From Deltaproteobacteria bacterium (GTDB lineage Bacteria; Myxococcota_A; UBA796; UBA9615): a stretch of DNA of 47,090 bases. Positions 7,966-16,607 of the stretch are shown here, piece after piece. Numbering within the stretch: the first letter of the stretch is position 1; every line of letters begins with the position of its first letter. The stretch is taken from NCBI GenBank assembly GCA_002724675.1, contig PBPL01000030.1:1-47090 (forward strand), read 5' to 3'. The notes beneath the pieces were generated by a model, which searched no databases, had not been told where the DNA came from, and worked only from the letters and a program-made list of their open reading frames with translations. The position numbers were made by a program, and so were the translations under genes.

Positions 7966-9258
7966 TCAAGAAGCGACGGGCCCGATGGACTCCAGCCCAC
8001 CCATGTAGGGACGCAGCCGGGCTGGGATAGCGATGCTGCCATCTTCCTGTTGGTGATTCTCCAGCACCGCGAGCAGGGCGCGGCCCACCGCCAGCCCCGA
8101 GCCGTTCAAGGTGTGCACGAACCGGGGCTTAGCACCCTTCCCTGGTCGGTATCGGATGCCGGCGCGCCGTGCCTGGAAGTCTCTAAAGTTGCTGCACGAG
8201 GAGATCTCTCGATAAGCGCCCTGGCCGGGGAGCCAGACCTCCAGGTCGTAGCACTTCCACGCACTAAACCCAATGTCGCCAGAGCACAGGCTCACCTTCC
8301 GGTAGGGCAACTCCAGCAACTGCAGCACCTTCTCAGCCTGAGTGGTCAACTCCTCATGTGCTTCTTCGCTCTCTTCAGGCCGCACCAACCGAACCAACTC
8401 GACTTTCTCGAACTGATGCTGGCGAATCAGTCCCCTCGTGTCCCGGCCATAGGAGCCCGCCTCCGCTCGAAAACAGGGCGTGTACGCCGTGTACTTCAGC
8501 GGCAGCTGAGCGTCCTCTAGGATCTCATCGGCGTGCAGATTCGTGACCGGCACTTCCGCCGTGGGCACCAAATAGTAGTTGTCGGGCTTCTGGAGCCGGA
8601 ACAGGTCCTCCCCGAACTTGGGCAGCTGCCCGGTCCCGGTCAGGGCTGTCGCATTGACGATGAACGGCGGCAAGACCTCTGCGTAACCGTGCTCGACCGT
8701 GTGCAGGTCCAGCATGAACTGCGTGAGCGCTCGGCTTAGCCGAGCGCCAGCACCAAACAACACCGTGAACCGGGCCCCGGTCACCTTGGCTCCTCGCTCA
8801 AAGTCGAGAATGCCCAACTCCTGCCCTAGATCCACGTGGTCCTTGGCCTCGAAACCAAGCTCAGCGGGCTCTCCCCACCGGAGAATCTCTTTGTTGTCCC
8901 CCTCGTCGCTACCTACCGGTACATCGGACGCGATGAAGTTGGGCAGCTGAAGCAAGGTGTCGTTGAGCGAAGCTTCCAAGTCCCGAGCGGTAGTCTCCAG
9001 CTCCCCCACCTGTTGACCAAGGCTTGCCAACTCCACCCGCAGCGCTTCGCCCGCCTCCCGGTCTCCTGCCTTGAACAGGGCGCCAACCTCCTTGCTGCCG
9101 GCATTGCGTCGGGCCTGCAGTTGCTCCAGGTCACGCAGGATGTCGCGGCGATGCTCCAGTTGCTTGAGCAACCCGTCCACGTCGAAGTCATGACGTCGAG
9201 CCGAGAGCGATGCGCGCAGGGCTTCTGGATCTTCTTCGATCTGCCGTCGGTCGAGCAT
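7966..9258 (-). CDS. serS: Seryl-tRNA synthetase
   Basis: SerS charges tRNA-Ser with serine in the cytosol. The 430-residue product has the N-terminal long coiled-coil arm that contacts the tRNA variable arm (residues about 25-110, rich in Glu/Leu/Gln/Arg). The class II catalytic core follows, with motif 2 [15 protein letters not shown] preceding [11 protein letters not shown], and motif 3 in the [17 protein letters not shown] region. The ATG at 9258 has GGAG eight bases upstream and begins MLDRRQI like other SerS; the in-frame GTG at 9270 is less likely. Both serine tRNAs of the window lie about 1 kb away on the opposite strand. Confidence 0.96.
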   Translation of the reverse strand: MLDRRQIEEDPEALRASLSARRHDFDVDGLLKQLEHRRDILRDLEQLQARRNAGSKEVGALFKAGDREAGEALRVELASLGQQVGELETTARDLEASLNDTLLQLPNFIASDVPVGSDEGDNKEILRWGEPAELGFEAKDHVDLGQELGILDFERGAKVTGARFTVLFGAGARLSRALTQFMLDLHTVEHGYAEVLPPFIVNATALTGTGQLPKFGEDLFRLQKPDNYYLVPTAEVPVTNLHADEILEDAQLPLKYTAYTPCFRAEAGSYGRDTRGLIRQHQFEKVELVRLVRPEESEEAHEELTTQAEKVLQLLELPYRKVSLCSGDIGFSAWKCYDLEVWLPGQGAYREISSCSNFRDFQARRAGIRYRPGKGAKPRFVHTLNGSGLAVGRALLAVLENHQQEDGSIAIPARLRPYMGGLESIGPVAS

Positions 9259-9558
9259 CGAGGTCTCCACTTACGCGCCTTAGATAGCGCCGTGGAGTCC
9301 TAGGCGTCACACCGGGTCCTGTCAACCCAGAGGCCACCCCATCACAGTCGAATACTGAACCGAACCGAACCGTCTCAACAGACACGAAGGGACGACAACC
9401 ACCAGCGACCGCTGCCGATCCACGGGCTTTCCCTCATCACGGCGATGATTATTCCCTTGACATTTACTTCACAAAGCTCTTTCTTTCGACCCACTCACCC
9501 CTCTCTCTAGAAGCATCGGCGAACTTCGTCGATGTCCTGACTAAGACCGGAGCAAACG
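9259..9558. other. Divergent intergenic region between serS and the PPC lipoprotein
   Basis: This 300-base stretch is clearly AT-richer in its second half than the neighbouring genes, as expected for a promoter region serving two divergent genes. A TTGACA hexamer is at 9457-9462, but no TATAAT-like hexamer stands 16-18 bases after it (the position reads TTTCTT), so I do not call a promoter. GGAG at about 9550 is the ribosome binding site for the gene at 9559. No open frame with support is present. Confidence 0.45.
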
Positions 9559-12500
9559 ATGCGTCATCTTCTTGTTGCCATCGCCTTCTGCCTCAGCCTC
9601 AGCATCACGGGTTGCAACCAGCCCATGACCGGAAGCAATGTCCCCGACGATGACGACTCCAGCGACGCCAGCGACCAGGGCGACGGCAACACAGCCGATG
9701 ACGACGACACCGTGGGCGACGACGACACCGCGGGCGACGACAGCACCGTGGGCGACGACGACACTGCCGACAGCGGTGACACCACCGGTGACGACGACAC
9801 AGCCGGTGACGACGACACAGCCGGTGACGAGGACGACCCCGCGGGTGACGACGACACCGTAGGTGACGACGACGCCGATGGGAGCGACCTGCCCAACGTC
9901 TGCATTGACGACGCCTTCGAAGACAACGACGAGCAAGCGTTCGCTTCGACGATCACTCCGGGCACCTTCGCCAACCTGGTGTCCTGCGAAGATGATGACG
10001 ACTACTACGCCATCACCGTAGCGGCGGGTGCCACCATCACGGTGGACCTGCTGTTCGACCACGATGAAGGGGACATCGACCTTCGCGTGGAGAACGACGC
10101 AGGCGACAGCCTCGGCGGCTCCGCCTCCACGGATGACAACGAGTCCGTGGGGCCAGTGACCGTCCCCGACGCTGGGACCTACTATGTGAAGGTCCTTCTC
10201 TGGTCCGACGCGGGCGGCATTACTGGCAACACCTACCAGCTCGTCGTGAGCGTAGGAACGGCCACAGGCGACGACGACGACTCCATCGGCGACGATGACG
10301 ACTCCATCGGCGATGACGACGACTCCATTGGCGATGACGACGACTCGGTCACACCTCCGGCTTGTGTGGACGACGCCTTCGAAGACAACGACACCGAAGC
10401 AACAGCCGCCCCCATTGCCAGTGGATCACTGGCGGGTCTACAGGCCTGTGCCTCGGACAGCGACTACTTCGCGGTGAACCTCACCACAGGCGATGAGGTG
10501 TCCATCGCGCTCACCTTTACGCACGCTGAAGGGGACATCGACATCGAGTTCCTCGATCCCAATGGGGTGACGCTAGACAGCGCTGCCAGCGCCAGTGACA
10601 ACGAGGACATTGGCCCTGTCGTGGTCACCGAGACGGGCCTCTACAGGGTCCATGTGTCCTTGTTCGGCGATACAGGCTCGGTTCCGGGCAACACCTACGA
10701 CATGAACATCACAGTCAGCTCGCCAACACCTGTGGGCTGCACAGAGGACAGCTACGAAGACAACGACAGCTGGACGACGGCTTATGCGCTCCCAGCCGGT
10801 GACTTCAGTGACACGGGACTCGCCAGCTGCCCCTCCGACGAAGACTGGTTCGAGTACTGGATGGTGGCCGGGGAGACGGTGAACATTGCCGCCACCTTCA
10901 GCGACAACGACGGTGACATCAACATCGAGCTCTTCAACCCCTCCGGGTCCTACATCACCGGCGCCTACAGCATCGGCGATGACGAGAACCTCAACTACAC
11001 CGTATCCACGACCGGAACCTGGTACTTCAAGGTGTTCCTGAACGATGACGACAGCGTGCCCGGCAACAGCTACGACCTAGACGTAAGCTACACACCAGCC
11101 CCTGACAGCTGCGTTGATGACGCCTACGAGGACAACGACACCTCCCCGACAGCCACCTACCTGGGCCTGAGCACCGTGTCGATCTCGTCGCTCGTCAGCT
11201 GCCCAGACGATGCCGACTGGTTCGAGTACTACCTGGCCGATGGTGACACGCTCTATCTGGACGTCTTCTTCAGCGATGCGGCAGGAGACATCGACGTCGA
11301 GCTCTACGGCCCCGATGGGCTGTACGAGACGGGGACCTACACCGCAAACGACAACGAGTTCCTGACCTTCCCCATCAACGAGACAGGCGCTTGGCTGATC
11401 CGGGTCTACCTCTCTGGTGACGATCCAACCCCCGGGAACACCTACTCCATCGCCGCCACCTACAGCAGTCCCACCTGCACAGACGACGGCTATGAAGACA
11501 ACGACACCTCCAGCACGGCCACCAATCTAGGACTCACTCCGTTCAATGTGACAGACCTGAGCGCCTGCCCAGGTGACGACGACTACTTCTCGTACTACAT
11601 GTACCTGGGCGAATCGATCGACATCGACGTGATGTTCGACGATGACGATGGCGACATCGACATCGCCCTGTATGACCCCAGCGGCAACTACGTGTCGGGA
11701 GCGTACAGCAGCGACAACAACGAGAGCCTGTCCTACACCGTCACGTCGACTGGACTTTGGAAGTTCAAGGTCTACCTGAACAGCGATGACTCCTACCCGG
11801 GCAACAACTACGACGTGTCTGTAACCTGGGCGCCCGCCGTCGGCTGCGCTGATGACGCTTACGAGGACAACGACTCGGACAGCAGCCCGTCTGTGATTGG
11901 CGACGGCGCATTCTCAGGTCTGCAGTCTTGCCCGAACGACGACGACTGGTACTCCATATTCCTGATTGCCGGCGACAAGGTCGACCTCGACCTATACAGC
12001 TCCTACGCCGAGGGGGACATCGACCTCAGGCTCTACAACCCGTCGGGCAGCCTCGTGAACTCCTCCATCACCACGGCAGACCATGAGTACATCCACAGCT
12101 ACACCGCAATCAGCACTGGCTCGTATCTCATCAAGGCCAGCTTGTGGTCGGACATGGGTGTCACCCCTGGGAGCGGCTATTCCTTAGATGTAGATATCAC
12201 CTATGGCGCCAGCTGCATCGAAGACACGTTCGAAGAAGACGACTACCCATTCCTCGCGACCCCGGTGCCCATGTGGGTCAGCGACTACACGGTGACGGAC
12301 ATGACGGCCTGCCCCGCGGACTCGGACTGGTTCGAGACGTTCGTGACCGACACAGAGTGGCTCAGCGTAGACGTCACCTTCGCCCATGCGCAGGGCGACA
12401 TCGACCTCAAGGTCTATGACCCGTCAGGGGCACTGCGTCTCTGGTCTTTTGGTTGGGCAGACTTTGAGTCCGCCCTAATCGACGTCGACAGCAGCGGCTG

Positions 12501-12585
12501 GTGGAGTGTCGAGGTCTACATCATCGATGGCTCCGACGACCTGTATCCGGGGAATACCTACGACATCAACATCTCGCGTCTGTAG
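9559..12585 (+). CDS. Giant lipoprotein with acidic linkers and seven PPC-type domains
   Basis: This 1008-residue protein has a lipoprotein signal with lipobox ITGC (C19), so it should be lipid-anchored and exposed in the periplasm or on the surface. Residues about 27-115 are an Asp/Thr/Gly linker built from GDDDT units. Seven domains of roughly 115 residues follow, each opening with a C-x-[DE]-[DS]-x-[FY]-E-[DE]-[ND]-D signature and containing a conserved DxDWFEY-like strand, an EGDIDIEL block and a PGNTYD close. This is the layout of bacterial pre-peptidase C-terminal (PPC) beta-sandwich domains. A second linker (GDDDDSI x4) separates domains 1 and 2. PPC domains usually sit behind secreted peptidases, but no catalytic domain is present here. 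An adhesive, calcium-dependent structural role is an inference. The sigma/anti-sigma genes lie just downstream. Confidence 0.8.
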   Translation: MRHLLVAIAFCLSLSITGCNQPMTGSNVPDDDDSSDASDQGDGNTADDDDTVGDDDTAGDDSTVGDDDTADSGDTTGDDDTAGDDDTAGDEDDPAGDDDTVGDDDADGSDLPNVCIDDAFEDNDEQAFASTITPGTFANLVSCEDDDDYYAITVAAGATITVDLLFDHDEGDIDLRVENDAGDSLGGSASTDDNESVGPVTVPDAGTYYVKVLLWSDAGGITGNTYQLVVSVGTATGDDDDSIGDDDDSIGDDDDSIGDDDDSVTPPACVDDAFEDNDTEATAAPIASGSLAGLQACASDSDYFAVNLTTGDEVSIALTFTHAEGDIDIEFLDPNGVTLDSAASASDNEDIGPVVVTETGLYRVHVSLFGDTGSVPGNTYDMNITVSSPTPVGCTEDSYEDNDSWTTAYALPAGDFSDTGLASCPSDEDWFEYWMVAGETVNIAATFSDNDGDINIELFNPSGSYITGAYSIGDDENLNYTVSTTGTWYFKVFLNDDDSVPGNSYDLDVSYTPAPDSCVDDAYEDNDTSPTATYLGLSTVSISSLVSCPDDADWFEYYLADGDTLYLDVFFSDAAGDIDVELYGPDGLYETGTYTANDNEFLTFPINETGAWLIRVYLSGDDPTPGNTYSIAATYSSPTCTDDGYEDNDTSSTATNLGLTPFNVTDLSACPGDDDYFSYYMYLGESIDIDVMFDDDDGDIDIALYDPSGNYVSGAYSSDNNESLSYTVTSTGLWKFKVYLNSDDSYPGNNYDVSVTWAPAVGCADDAYEDNDSDSSPSVIGDGAFSGLQSCPNDDDWYSIFLIAGDKVDLDLYSSYAEGDIDLRLYNPSGSLVNSSITTADHEYIHSYTAISTGSYLIKASLWSDMGVTPGSGYSLDVDITYGASCIEDTFEEDDYPFLATPVPMWVSDYTVTDMTACPADSDWFETFVTDTEWLSVDVTFAHAQGDIDLKVYDPSGALRLWSFGWADFESALIDVDSSGWWSVEVYIIDGSDDLYPGNTYDINISRL
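9694..9882 (+). repeat. Degenerate GAC-rich tandem repeat (GDDDT units)
   Basis: Repeated blocks of about 15-18 bases (GGCGACGACGACACC and variants) encode the acidic spacer GDDDT(A/V) behind the lipid anchor. The units differ mostly at third positions, which points to selection on the peptide rather than recent slippage. Confidence 0.8.
10267..10350 (+). repeat. Four 21-base tandem units (GDDDDSI)
   Basis: Four consecutive 21-base units starting at 10267, 10288, 10309 and 10330 each encode GDDDDS plus I or V. They form the second acidic linker of the PPC lipoprotein, between its first and second domains. Confidence 0.85.
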
Positions 12586-12650
12586 CCAACTGTTCCTTGC
12601 TCCCTCAGTGCTCCGTTAACCCTATGGAGGGCTAGGATGTCTGTACGAGC

Positions 12651-13226
12651 ATGGAGCATGCAGAACCGACCTCTGCCGATCTGAGCGCCGCGATCCGCAG
12701 AGGGGACGAGGCGGTCTTCTCCCGCCTGGTTCGAGAGCACCAACAATCGGTCTTCTTCATGGCCCTGCGTATGGGCCGTGGGGACGAAGCGCTCGCACGA
12801 GACATCGTTCAGAAGAGCTTTCTCGCCGCATGGCGTAACCGCAAGAGCTTCCGAGGTGACGCATCGTTTCGCACATGGGTACTGCGCATCGCCCGCAATC
12901 AATGCCTCAACGAGCTGGGGCGCGCTTGGAGAACGCGGGAACAGGGAGGCAAGGACATCGAGGCCCACAGGCCAAGGGATGAGCCCAACGACAACAACCC
13001 ACTCGCCCGACTCCTCAGGGGGGAAGCCCGCACACTCGTCGAGCAAGCCGTGGCCACGCTGCCCACACGACAACGAAGCGTCGCGACGCTTCGCCTCTAC
13101 GACGACCTCTCCTTCGCCGAGATCGCTGAAGTCTGTGAGATCACTACAAACAATGCCAAGGTCAGCTTTCACCACGCTGTGCGAAACATCCGTCAGTTTC
13201 TAGTCAAACAAGGGGTGGCTGCATGA
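12651..13226 (+). CDS. ECF-type RNA polymerase sigma factor
   Basis: This 191-residue protein has sigma region 2 at about residues 22-92, with SRLVREHQQSVFFMALRM, DIVQKSFLAAWRN and the -10 recognition helix FRTWVLRIARNQCLNELGR. Region 4 is at about 135-185, with LPTRQRSVATLRLYDDLSFAEIAEVCEITTNNAK, a helix-turn-helix for the -35. There is no region 1 or 3, which defines the extracytoplasmic function group. Its stop overlaps the start of a zinc-type anti-sigma gene (ATGA), the usual partner arrangement. Upstream there is a possible GTTAAC ... GTCT pair (12615-12642), an ECF-like promoter that might allow self-activation, but the spacing is wide and the leader would be very short. Confidence 0.9.
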   Translation: MEHAEPTSADLSAAIRRGDEAVFSRLVREHQQSVFFMALRMGRGDEALARDIVQKSFLAAWRNRKSFRGDASFRTWVLRIARNQCLNELGRAWRTREQGGKDIEAHRPRDEPNDNNPLARLLRGEARTLVEQAVATLPTRQRSVATLRLYDDLSFAEIAEVCEITTNNAKVSFHHAVRNIRQFLVKQGVAA

Positions 13227-13900
13227 CCACACCTGTCATTCACCTGCACTCATTCAAGGAACGCGCGATGCCCTGCATTCCCGAAGAGCACCTGATCTTG
13301 TTGGCCGATGCCCGCGAGGAACAGAGTCTTGCCGACTACACCGAGCACCTCCATGCCTGCGAAGCCTGTTCCAAGAGCCTCGTCCAGTGGAAGGGGGTCG
13401 TCGATGGCCTCCGGCAAGCCGATCCCATCGACACCACCCGGTTCGATGATGCCTATTTCAGCCAATTGGCCCAGCAGGTGGAGGACCGTCTCGCCCAGGA
13501 CCAGGCGGCGTCGCCTCTCTTGCGAGGAGCCGAACTCTTCCGGTCGCGCTCGACTCTTCAGATCGCAGCACCCCTGGCGCTGGCAGCTGCGATCGTCCTT
13601 GGCTTGCTGTGGAGCCAAGCCCACGACGAAGCCCCCACAGCCCTCGTGGAGCAGGCCGTATCGCCATCTGAGACCATGGACACTGTTGCCTTGGAGGCTG
13701 AGGCACGGGCACTGGGCCGCCAGTTACTGCGCTCGGCCTTGAGCGATGAAGACGATGGCCTCTACGCATCGCTCCACGATATTGCTGAGCTGGACGAACT
13801 CATGGATGAAGGCCCCTCCATCCTGTTTCAAGCCAGCCTGGGCCAGGCGCTCGATAGCCTCAATGACGATGAACTCGAGAGCCTCTTCACCCAACTGTGA
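13223..13900 (+). CDS. Membrane-anchored zinc-type anti-sigma factor
   Basis: This 225-residue protein is coupled to the sigma gene by a 4-base ATGA overlap. Residues 42-49 form an H-x3-C-x2-C motif (HLHACEAC), the zinc-binding signature of anti-sigma domains of the ZAS/RsrA type that sequester ECF sigma factors. One membrane segment (about 111-130, PLALAAAIVLGLLW) places the C-terminal ~95 residues in the periplasm. That part is Leu/Asp/Glu rich with no recognised sensor domain. The first methionine is used here; a second at residue 16 begins closer to the zinc domain. It presumably releases the sigma factor on an envelope signal; this is inferred from architecture. Confidence 0.82.
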   Translation: MTTPVIHLHSFKERAMPCIPEEHLILLADAREEQSLADYTEHLHACEACSKSLVQWKGVVDGLRQADPIDTTRFDDAYFSQLAQQVEDRLAQDQAASPLLRGAELFRSRSTLQIAAPLALAAAIVLGLLWSQAHDEAPTALVEQAVSPSETMDTVALEAEARALGRQLLRSALSDEDDGLYASLHDIAELDELMDEGPSILFQASLGQALDSLNDDELESLFTQL

Positions 13901-13923
13901 ATCAACACTGAACGGAGACTTCC

Positions 13924-14502
13924 ATGCGCTACACCCCTCACCGAAGGACTGCACCAGCAGCCTTGGCGCTCGTGCTCTTTTTGGCTCCGACGAGCGCACT
14001 TGCAGAGAAGCCACCCGTCTCTGATCAAGCCGCTGAAGCACAAGACCAAGAGCGCCACGACGAAATGGTGGAGAAGATCCGCATGATGCGCATGTACGCG
14101 CTCACAGAAGCCCTGGAGCTCGACGAAGCAACCGCGGCAAAGCTCTTCCCATACCTCCGAGACAGTGATCGGGAGATGGCGAGCATCCACCAGGCGAAGC
14201 GACAACACCGCAAGGCCTTCCGGAAGATGGTCAAAGACAGCAGCTACGACGAAAAGGATGTGGAACGTCGGATCGCTCAACTGTACGACCTAGACGTTCA
14301 GCTGGCGAAGACACGCCGGGATCAGATGGTAGGCCTCAAGGGCATCCTCTCGGTCGAGCAGAGGACTCGGTTTGTCCTAGTCAGCGCTCGCTTCGAGGAA
14401 AAGATCCACGCCATGATCAAAGAGGAACGCAAGCGGCGGCGGCAGCAGCGGGAGCACAGAGGGCCCAAGGATCAAGGGAAGCATCGGAGACAACACCCCT
14501 GA
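13924..14502 (+). CDS. Periplasmic Spy/CpxP-like protein
   Basis: The 192-residue product starts 23 bases after the anti-sigma gene and has a Sec signal ending TSALA (residue about 27). The mature protein is almost entirely helical and highly charged: repeated Met/Glu/Arg segments (EMVEKIRMMRMYALTEALELDEATAAKLFPYL), then KGILSVEQRTRFVLVSARFEEKI, then a very basic tail of Arg/Lys/Gln/His. LTxxQ-type periplasmic chaperones and metal sensors (Spy, CpxP, ZraP) share this pattern, and the SVEQRTRF block stands in for the LTxxQ element. Position behind an ECF/anti-sigma pair suggests it is a sensor or a target of that module. The basic tail is unusual. Confidence 0.7.
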   Translation: MRYTPHRRTAPAALALVLFLAPTSALAEKPPVSDQAAEAQDQERHDEMVEKIRMMRMYALTEALELDEATAAKLFPYLRDSDREMASIHQAKRQHRKAFRKMVKDSSYDEKDVERRIAQLYDLDVQLAKTRRDQMVGLKGILSVEQRTRFVLVSARFEEKIHAMIKEERKRRRQQREHRGPKDQGKHRRQHP

Positions 14503-14548
14503 GGCCAGCCAGAAAGAGCCGTGTTCGCCGGGCTTGAGGTGATGGACC

Positions 14549-15406
14549 TCAGTTGTTGTGATCGATCGTCTTGTCCGCGTCGTAGCTCAACTCCACTCCG
14601 CCCACCGCCATGGGCACAGCTGGAGACTCGGAGAAGGCGTCCCGCCAGTCCAGCTGCAAGATGGCGAACTGCATGTCCACCACCTTGCGCTCCACCACAT
14701 AGCTGACGACCACAGGCATCTTGTCGCCGGACTGGAGCAGCTTGCGCTTGGCCTTGTTGTTGGTGTTGGCGAATTCTTGACCAGAGGGGATCCGAAGCGC
14801 CACCCGTGTCGGGTCGATGAAGCCCACCTGCTCGCCGTTGTAGGTACACAAGAACTTGGCCTTGGTGAGGTCGGTCTCCTGGGTGACCTTGCCCTTCAAC
14901 GAACAAGAGAAGGGCCCCGCTTCAAAGCTGTTGACCGACGCCGGCAGCTGAAACTCCGGCACCTTCACGGCCTCGCCCTTGCTGGCAACACGCTGGAGCG
15001 CATCGAACTGCAGTGAGAACGCGCGCACAGACTCGAACTCCCCCGAACCGGTGACCTTGAGTGAGAGCTTCTTCTTTCCCCCCGGGGCAATGACGACCGG
15101 CTTCCCGGCTTTGCCGCCCTTGACCGCGCGATCACCAAAATCGAAGCGAAAGAGGATCTGCTCCTTGTGCAGCAACAGGTAGTCCCCACTCTTGTTCTCG
15201 AACCGGGCCGTTGCCAATGCGAAGTCCCGCTGCGTGTGGGCCTTGGACACCTCAATCTTCAGCTCTGCGCCATCCAAAGCAGTGTCCGTGAAGTGGTACT
15301 CGAATTTCTCGTCGCCCTCCTGAAGGGGCTTCTTACCCCCCAGAGCGACCGATGGAAGCAACAGGATTGCCAGCGTGAAAGAAGCGAGTAGGCGAGACAA
15401 AAACAT
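14549..15406 (-). CDS. Exported hypothetical protein (285 aa)
   Basis: The ATG at 15406 gives a Sec signal (MFLSRLLASFTLAILLLPSVALG), whereas the longer frame to 15496 begins with an unlikely leader. The mature protein has a beta-rich look: YHFTDTALDGAELKIEV, FALATARFENKSGDYLL, RVALRIPSGQEFANTNNKAKRKL. It has two cysteines (FSCSL, FLCTY) that may pair. It is convergent with the Spy-like gene, 46 bases away, and divergent from the lipoprotein operon at 15535, so 15407-15534 should hold promoters for both. I do not recognise the family. Confidence 0.65.
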   Translation of the reverse strand: MFLSRLLASFTLAILLLPSVALGGKKPLQEGDEKFEYHFTDTALDGAELKIEVSKAHTQRDFALATARFENKSGDYLLLHKEQILFRFDFGDRAVKGGKAGKPVVIAPGGKKKLSLKVTGSGEFESVRAFSLQFDALQRVASKGEAVKVPEFQLPASVNSFEAGPFSCSLKGKVTQETDLTKAKFLCTYNGEQVGFIDPTRVALRIPSGQEFANTNNKAKRKLLQSGDKMPVVVSYVVERKVVDMQFAILQLDWRDAFSESPAVPMAVGGVELSYDADKTIDHNN

Positions 15407-15534
15407 GGAAGTAGGCCCCCAAGATGAAAGAGGATCCGCTTCTACCACGACACCAACCACACTGTCTGATCGAGCAATTCGGGCACAAGTCTCCATTGGC
15501 TGGAACGATCAACGACAGATATTCTGACTCCCCG

Positions 15535-16605
15535 ATGCCTATGGCACCGAAGACCAACGTCGTCATCGCCATCGCTGTGTGCGCCCTATGGACAGGCTGT
15601 GGGGTCGACAGGACATCTGGCAGTGAAGGCAGTCAACCGGGGCAGTGCATGGATAGCCTCGACAACGACGGTGATGGGGCTGTTGACTGTCTTGACCCCG
15701 ATTGCGCTGGTGCACCGGACTGCGCAGAAGACACCAATGACACGGATGATGACGACGGCGGCGATGATGACACGGCCGACGACGACTCCGGCGACGACGA
15801 CGACGGGGCCGACTCCGATGATGATGACGACGGGGCCGACGACGATGATGATGACGATGGGGCGGACTCCGATGATGGTGACGACGACACGTTCGGTGAC
15901 GATGACGGGGCCGACGACGACGATGACTCGAGCAGCTCGTCGGGGCCCTGCATCGACATGCCGTGCTGCTGCGAGCCGGACCCAGGAACAGGCGAACCCA
16001 CCTGTCAGACGTGCGTCGAGCAACTGGCGCCCCCGCCGCTAGGATGCGGGGCAGACCCCTCGGGCTGGACACCCAATGGCCATCTTCAAGAAGAGGGCAA
16101 CTCCCCCTGCTGTGGTTGGGATGGCATGTCGGTGTGCGACGAGTGCGAAGATGGGATCGACAATGACAACGACAACATCGTCGATTGCGAGGACGAGGGT
16201 TGCTGGGACTGGTGCAGCGGCTTTGGCGATGATGACTTCGCAGGCGACGACGACTTCCCCGGAGACGACAACTTCCCCGGAGACGACGACTCCAGTCAGG
16301 GCTGGGAGCCCTGTGTCGATATCCCATGCTGCTGCGAGCCCGACCCGGTCACCGATCAGCCCACTTGCGAGACCTGTGTGGAGCAGCTAGCCCCCCCGCC
16401 CTTGGGTTGTGGCATTGATCCGGCCAGCTGGACTCCAGAAGGCGACCTGCTCGAGGAAGGGAACTCCCCGTGCTGCGGGTGGGATGGACCGGCCAACTGC
16501 AACGAGTGCCAGGACGGCATCGACAATGACAATGACGGCGCTCTCGACTGCAACGATGACGGCTGCTCCAGTTGGTGTGGGTCCTTCGCCGGAGGGTCTC
16601 CCTGA
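15535..16605 (+). CDS. Acidic, Cys-rich lipoprotein with duplicated module
   Basis: The ATG at 15535 yields 356 residues with lipobox WTGC (C22). Directly behind the anchor is a C-x-D-x-x-D-N-D-x-D-G-x-x-D-C-x-D-x-x-C module (CMDSLDNDGDGAVDCLDPDC). A very acidic linker of Asp/Gly/Ala follows. Then come two ~90-residue repeats 363 bases apart. Each has CCCEPDP, CxTCVEQLAPPPLGCG, GNSPCCGWDG and a closing copy of the DGIDNDND module (CEDGIDNDNDNIVDCEDEGC and CQDGIDNDNDGALDCNDDGC). The modules look like disulfide-bracketed calcium loops, by analogy with EF-hand or thrombospondin type 3 loops; that is inference. It is the first gene of a four-gene operon. Confidence 0.7.
   Translation: MPMAPKTNVVIAIAVCALWTGCGVDRTSGSEGSQPGQCMDSLDNDGDGAVDCLDPDCAGAPDCAEDTNDTDDDDGGDDDTADDDSGDDDDGADSDDDDDGADDDDDDDGADSDDGDDDTFGDDDGADDDDDSSSSSGPCIDMPCCCEPDPGTGEPTCQTCVEQLAPPPLGCGADPSGWTPNGHLQEEGNSPCCGWDGMSVCDECEDGIDNDNDNIVDCEDEGCWDWCSGFGDDDFAGDDDFPGDDNFPGDDDSSQGWEPCVDIPCCCEPDPVTDQPTCETCVEQLAPPPLGCGIDPASWTPEGDLLEEGNSPCCGWDGPANCNECQDGIDNDNDGALDCNDDGCSSWCGSFAGGSP
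15949..16590 (+). repeat. Internal duplication in the Cys-rich lipoprotein gene
   Basis: Two units of about 270 bases, starting at 15949 and 16312, encode clearly homologous domains. Shared features include the CCCEPDP, LAPPPLGCG and NSPCCGWDG blocks in the same order and spacing. A short acidic segment separates them. Confidence 0.85.
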
Positions 16606-16607
16606 AC

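Noticed and set aside
9457-9485. TTGACA hexamer as promoter for the PPC lipoprotein
   Set aside because: No -10-like hexamer occurs at 16-18 bases; the local sequence is T-rich without TATAAT match.
9700-9880. Possible CRISPR-like or satellite repeat
   Set aside because: The repeats are in frame, degenerate at third positions, have no spacers and encode an acidic linker.
15563-16327. Arg/His-rich minus-strand frame of 254 residues
   Set aside because: A shadow of the Asp-coding GAC/GAT repeats of the Cys-rich lipoprotein.
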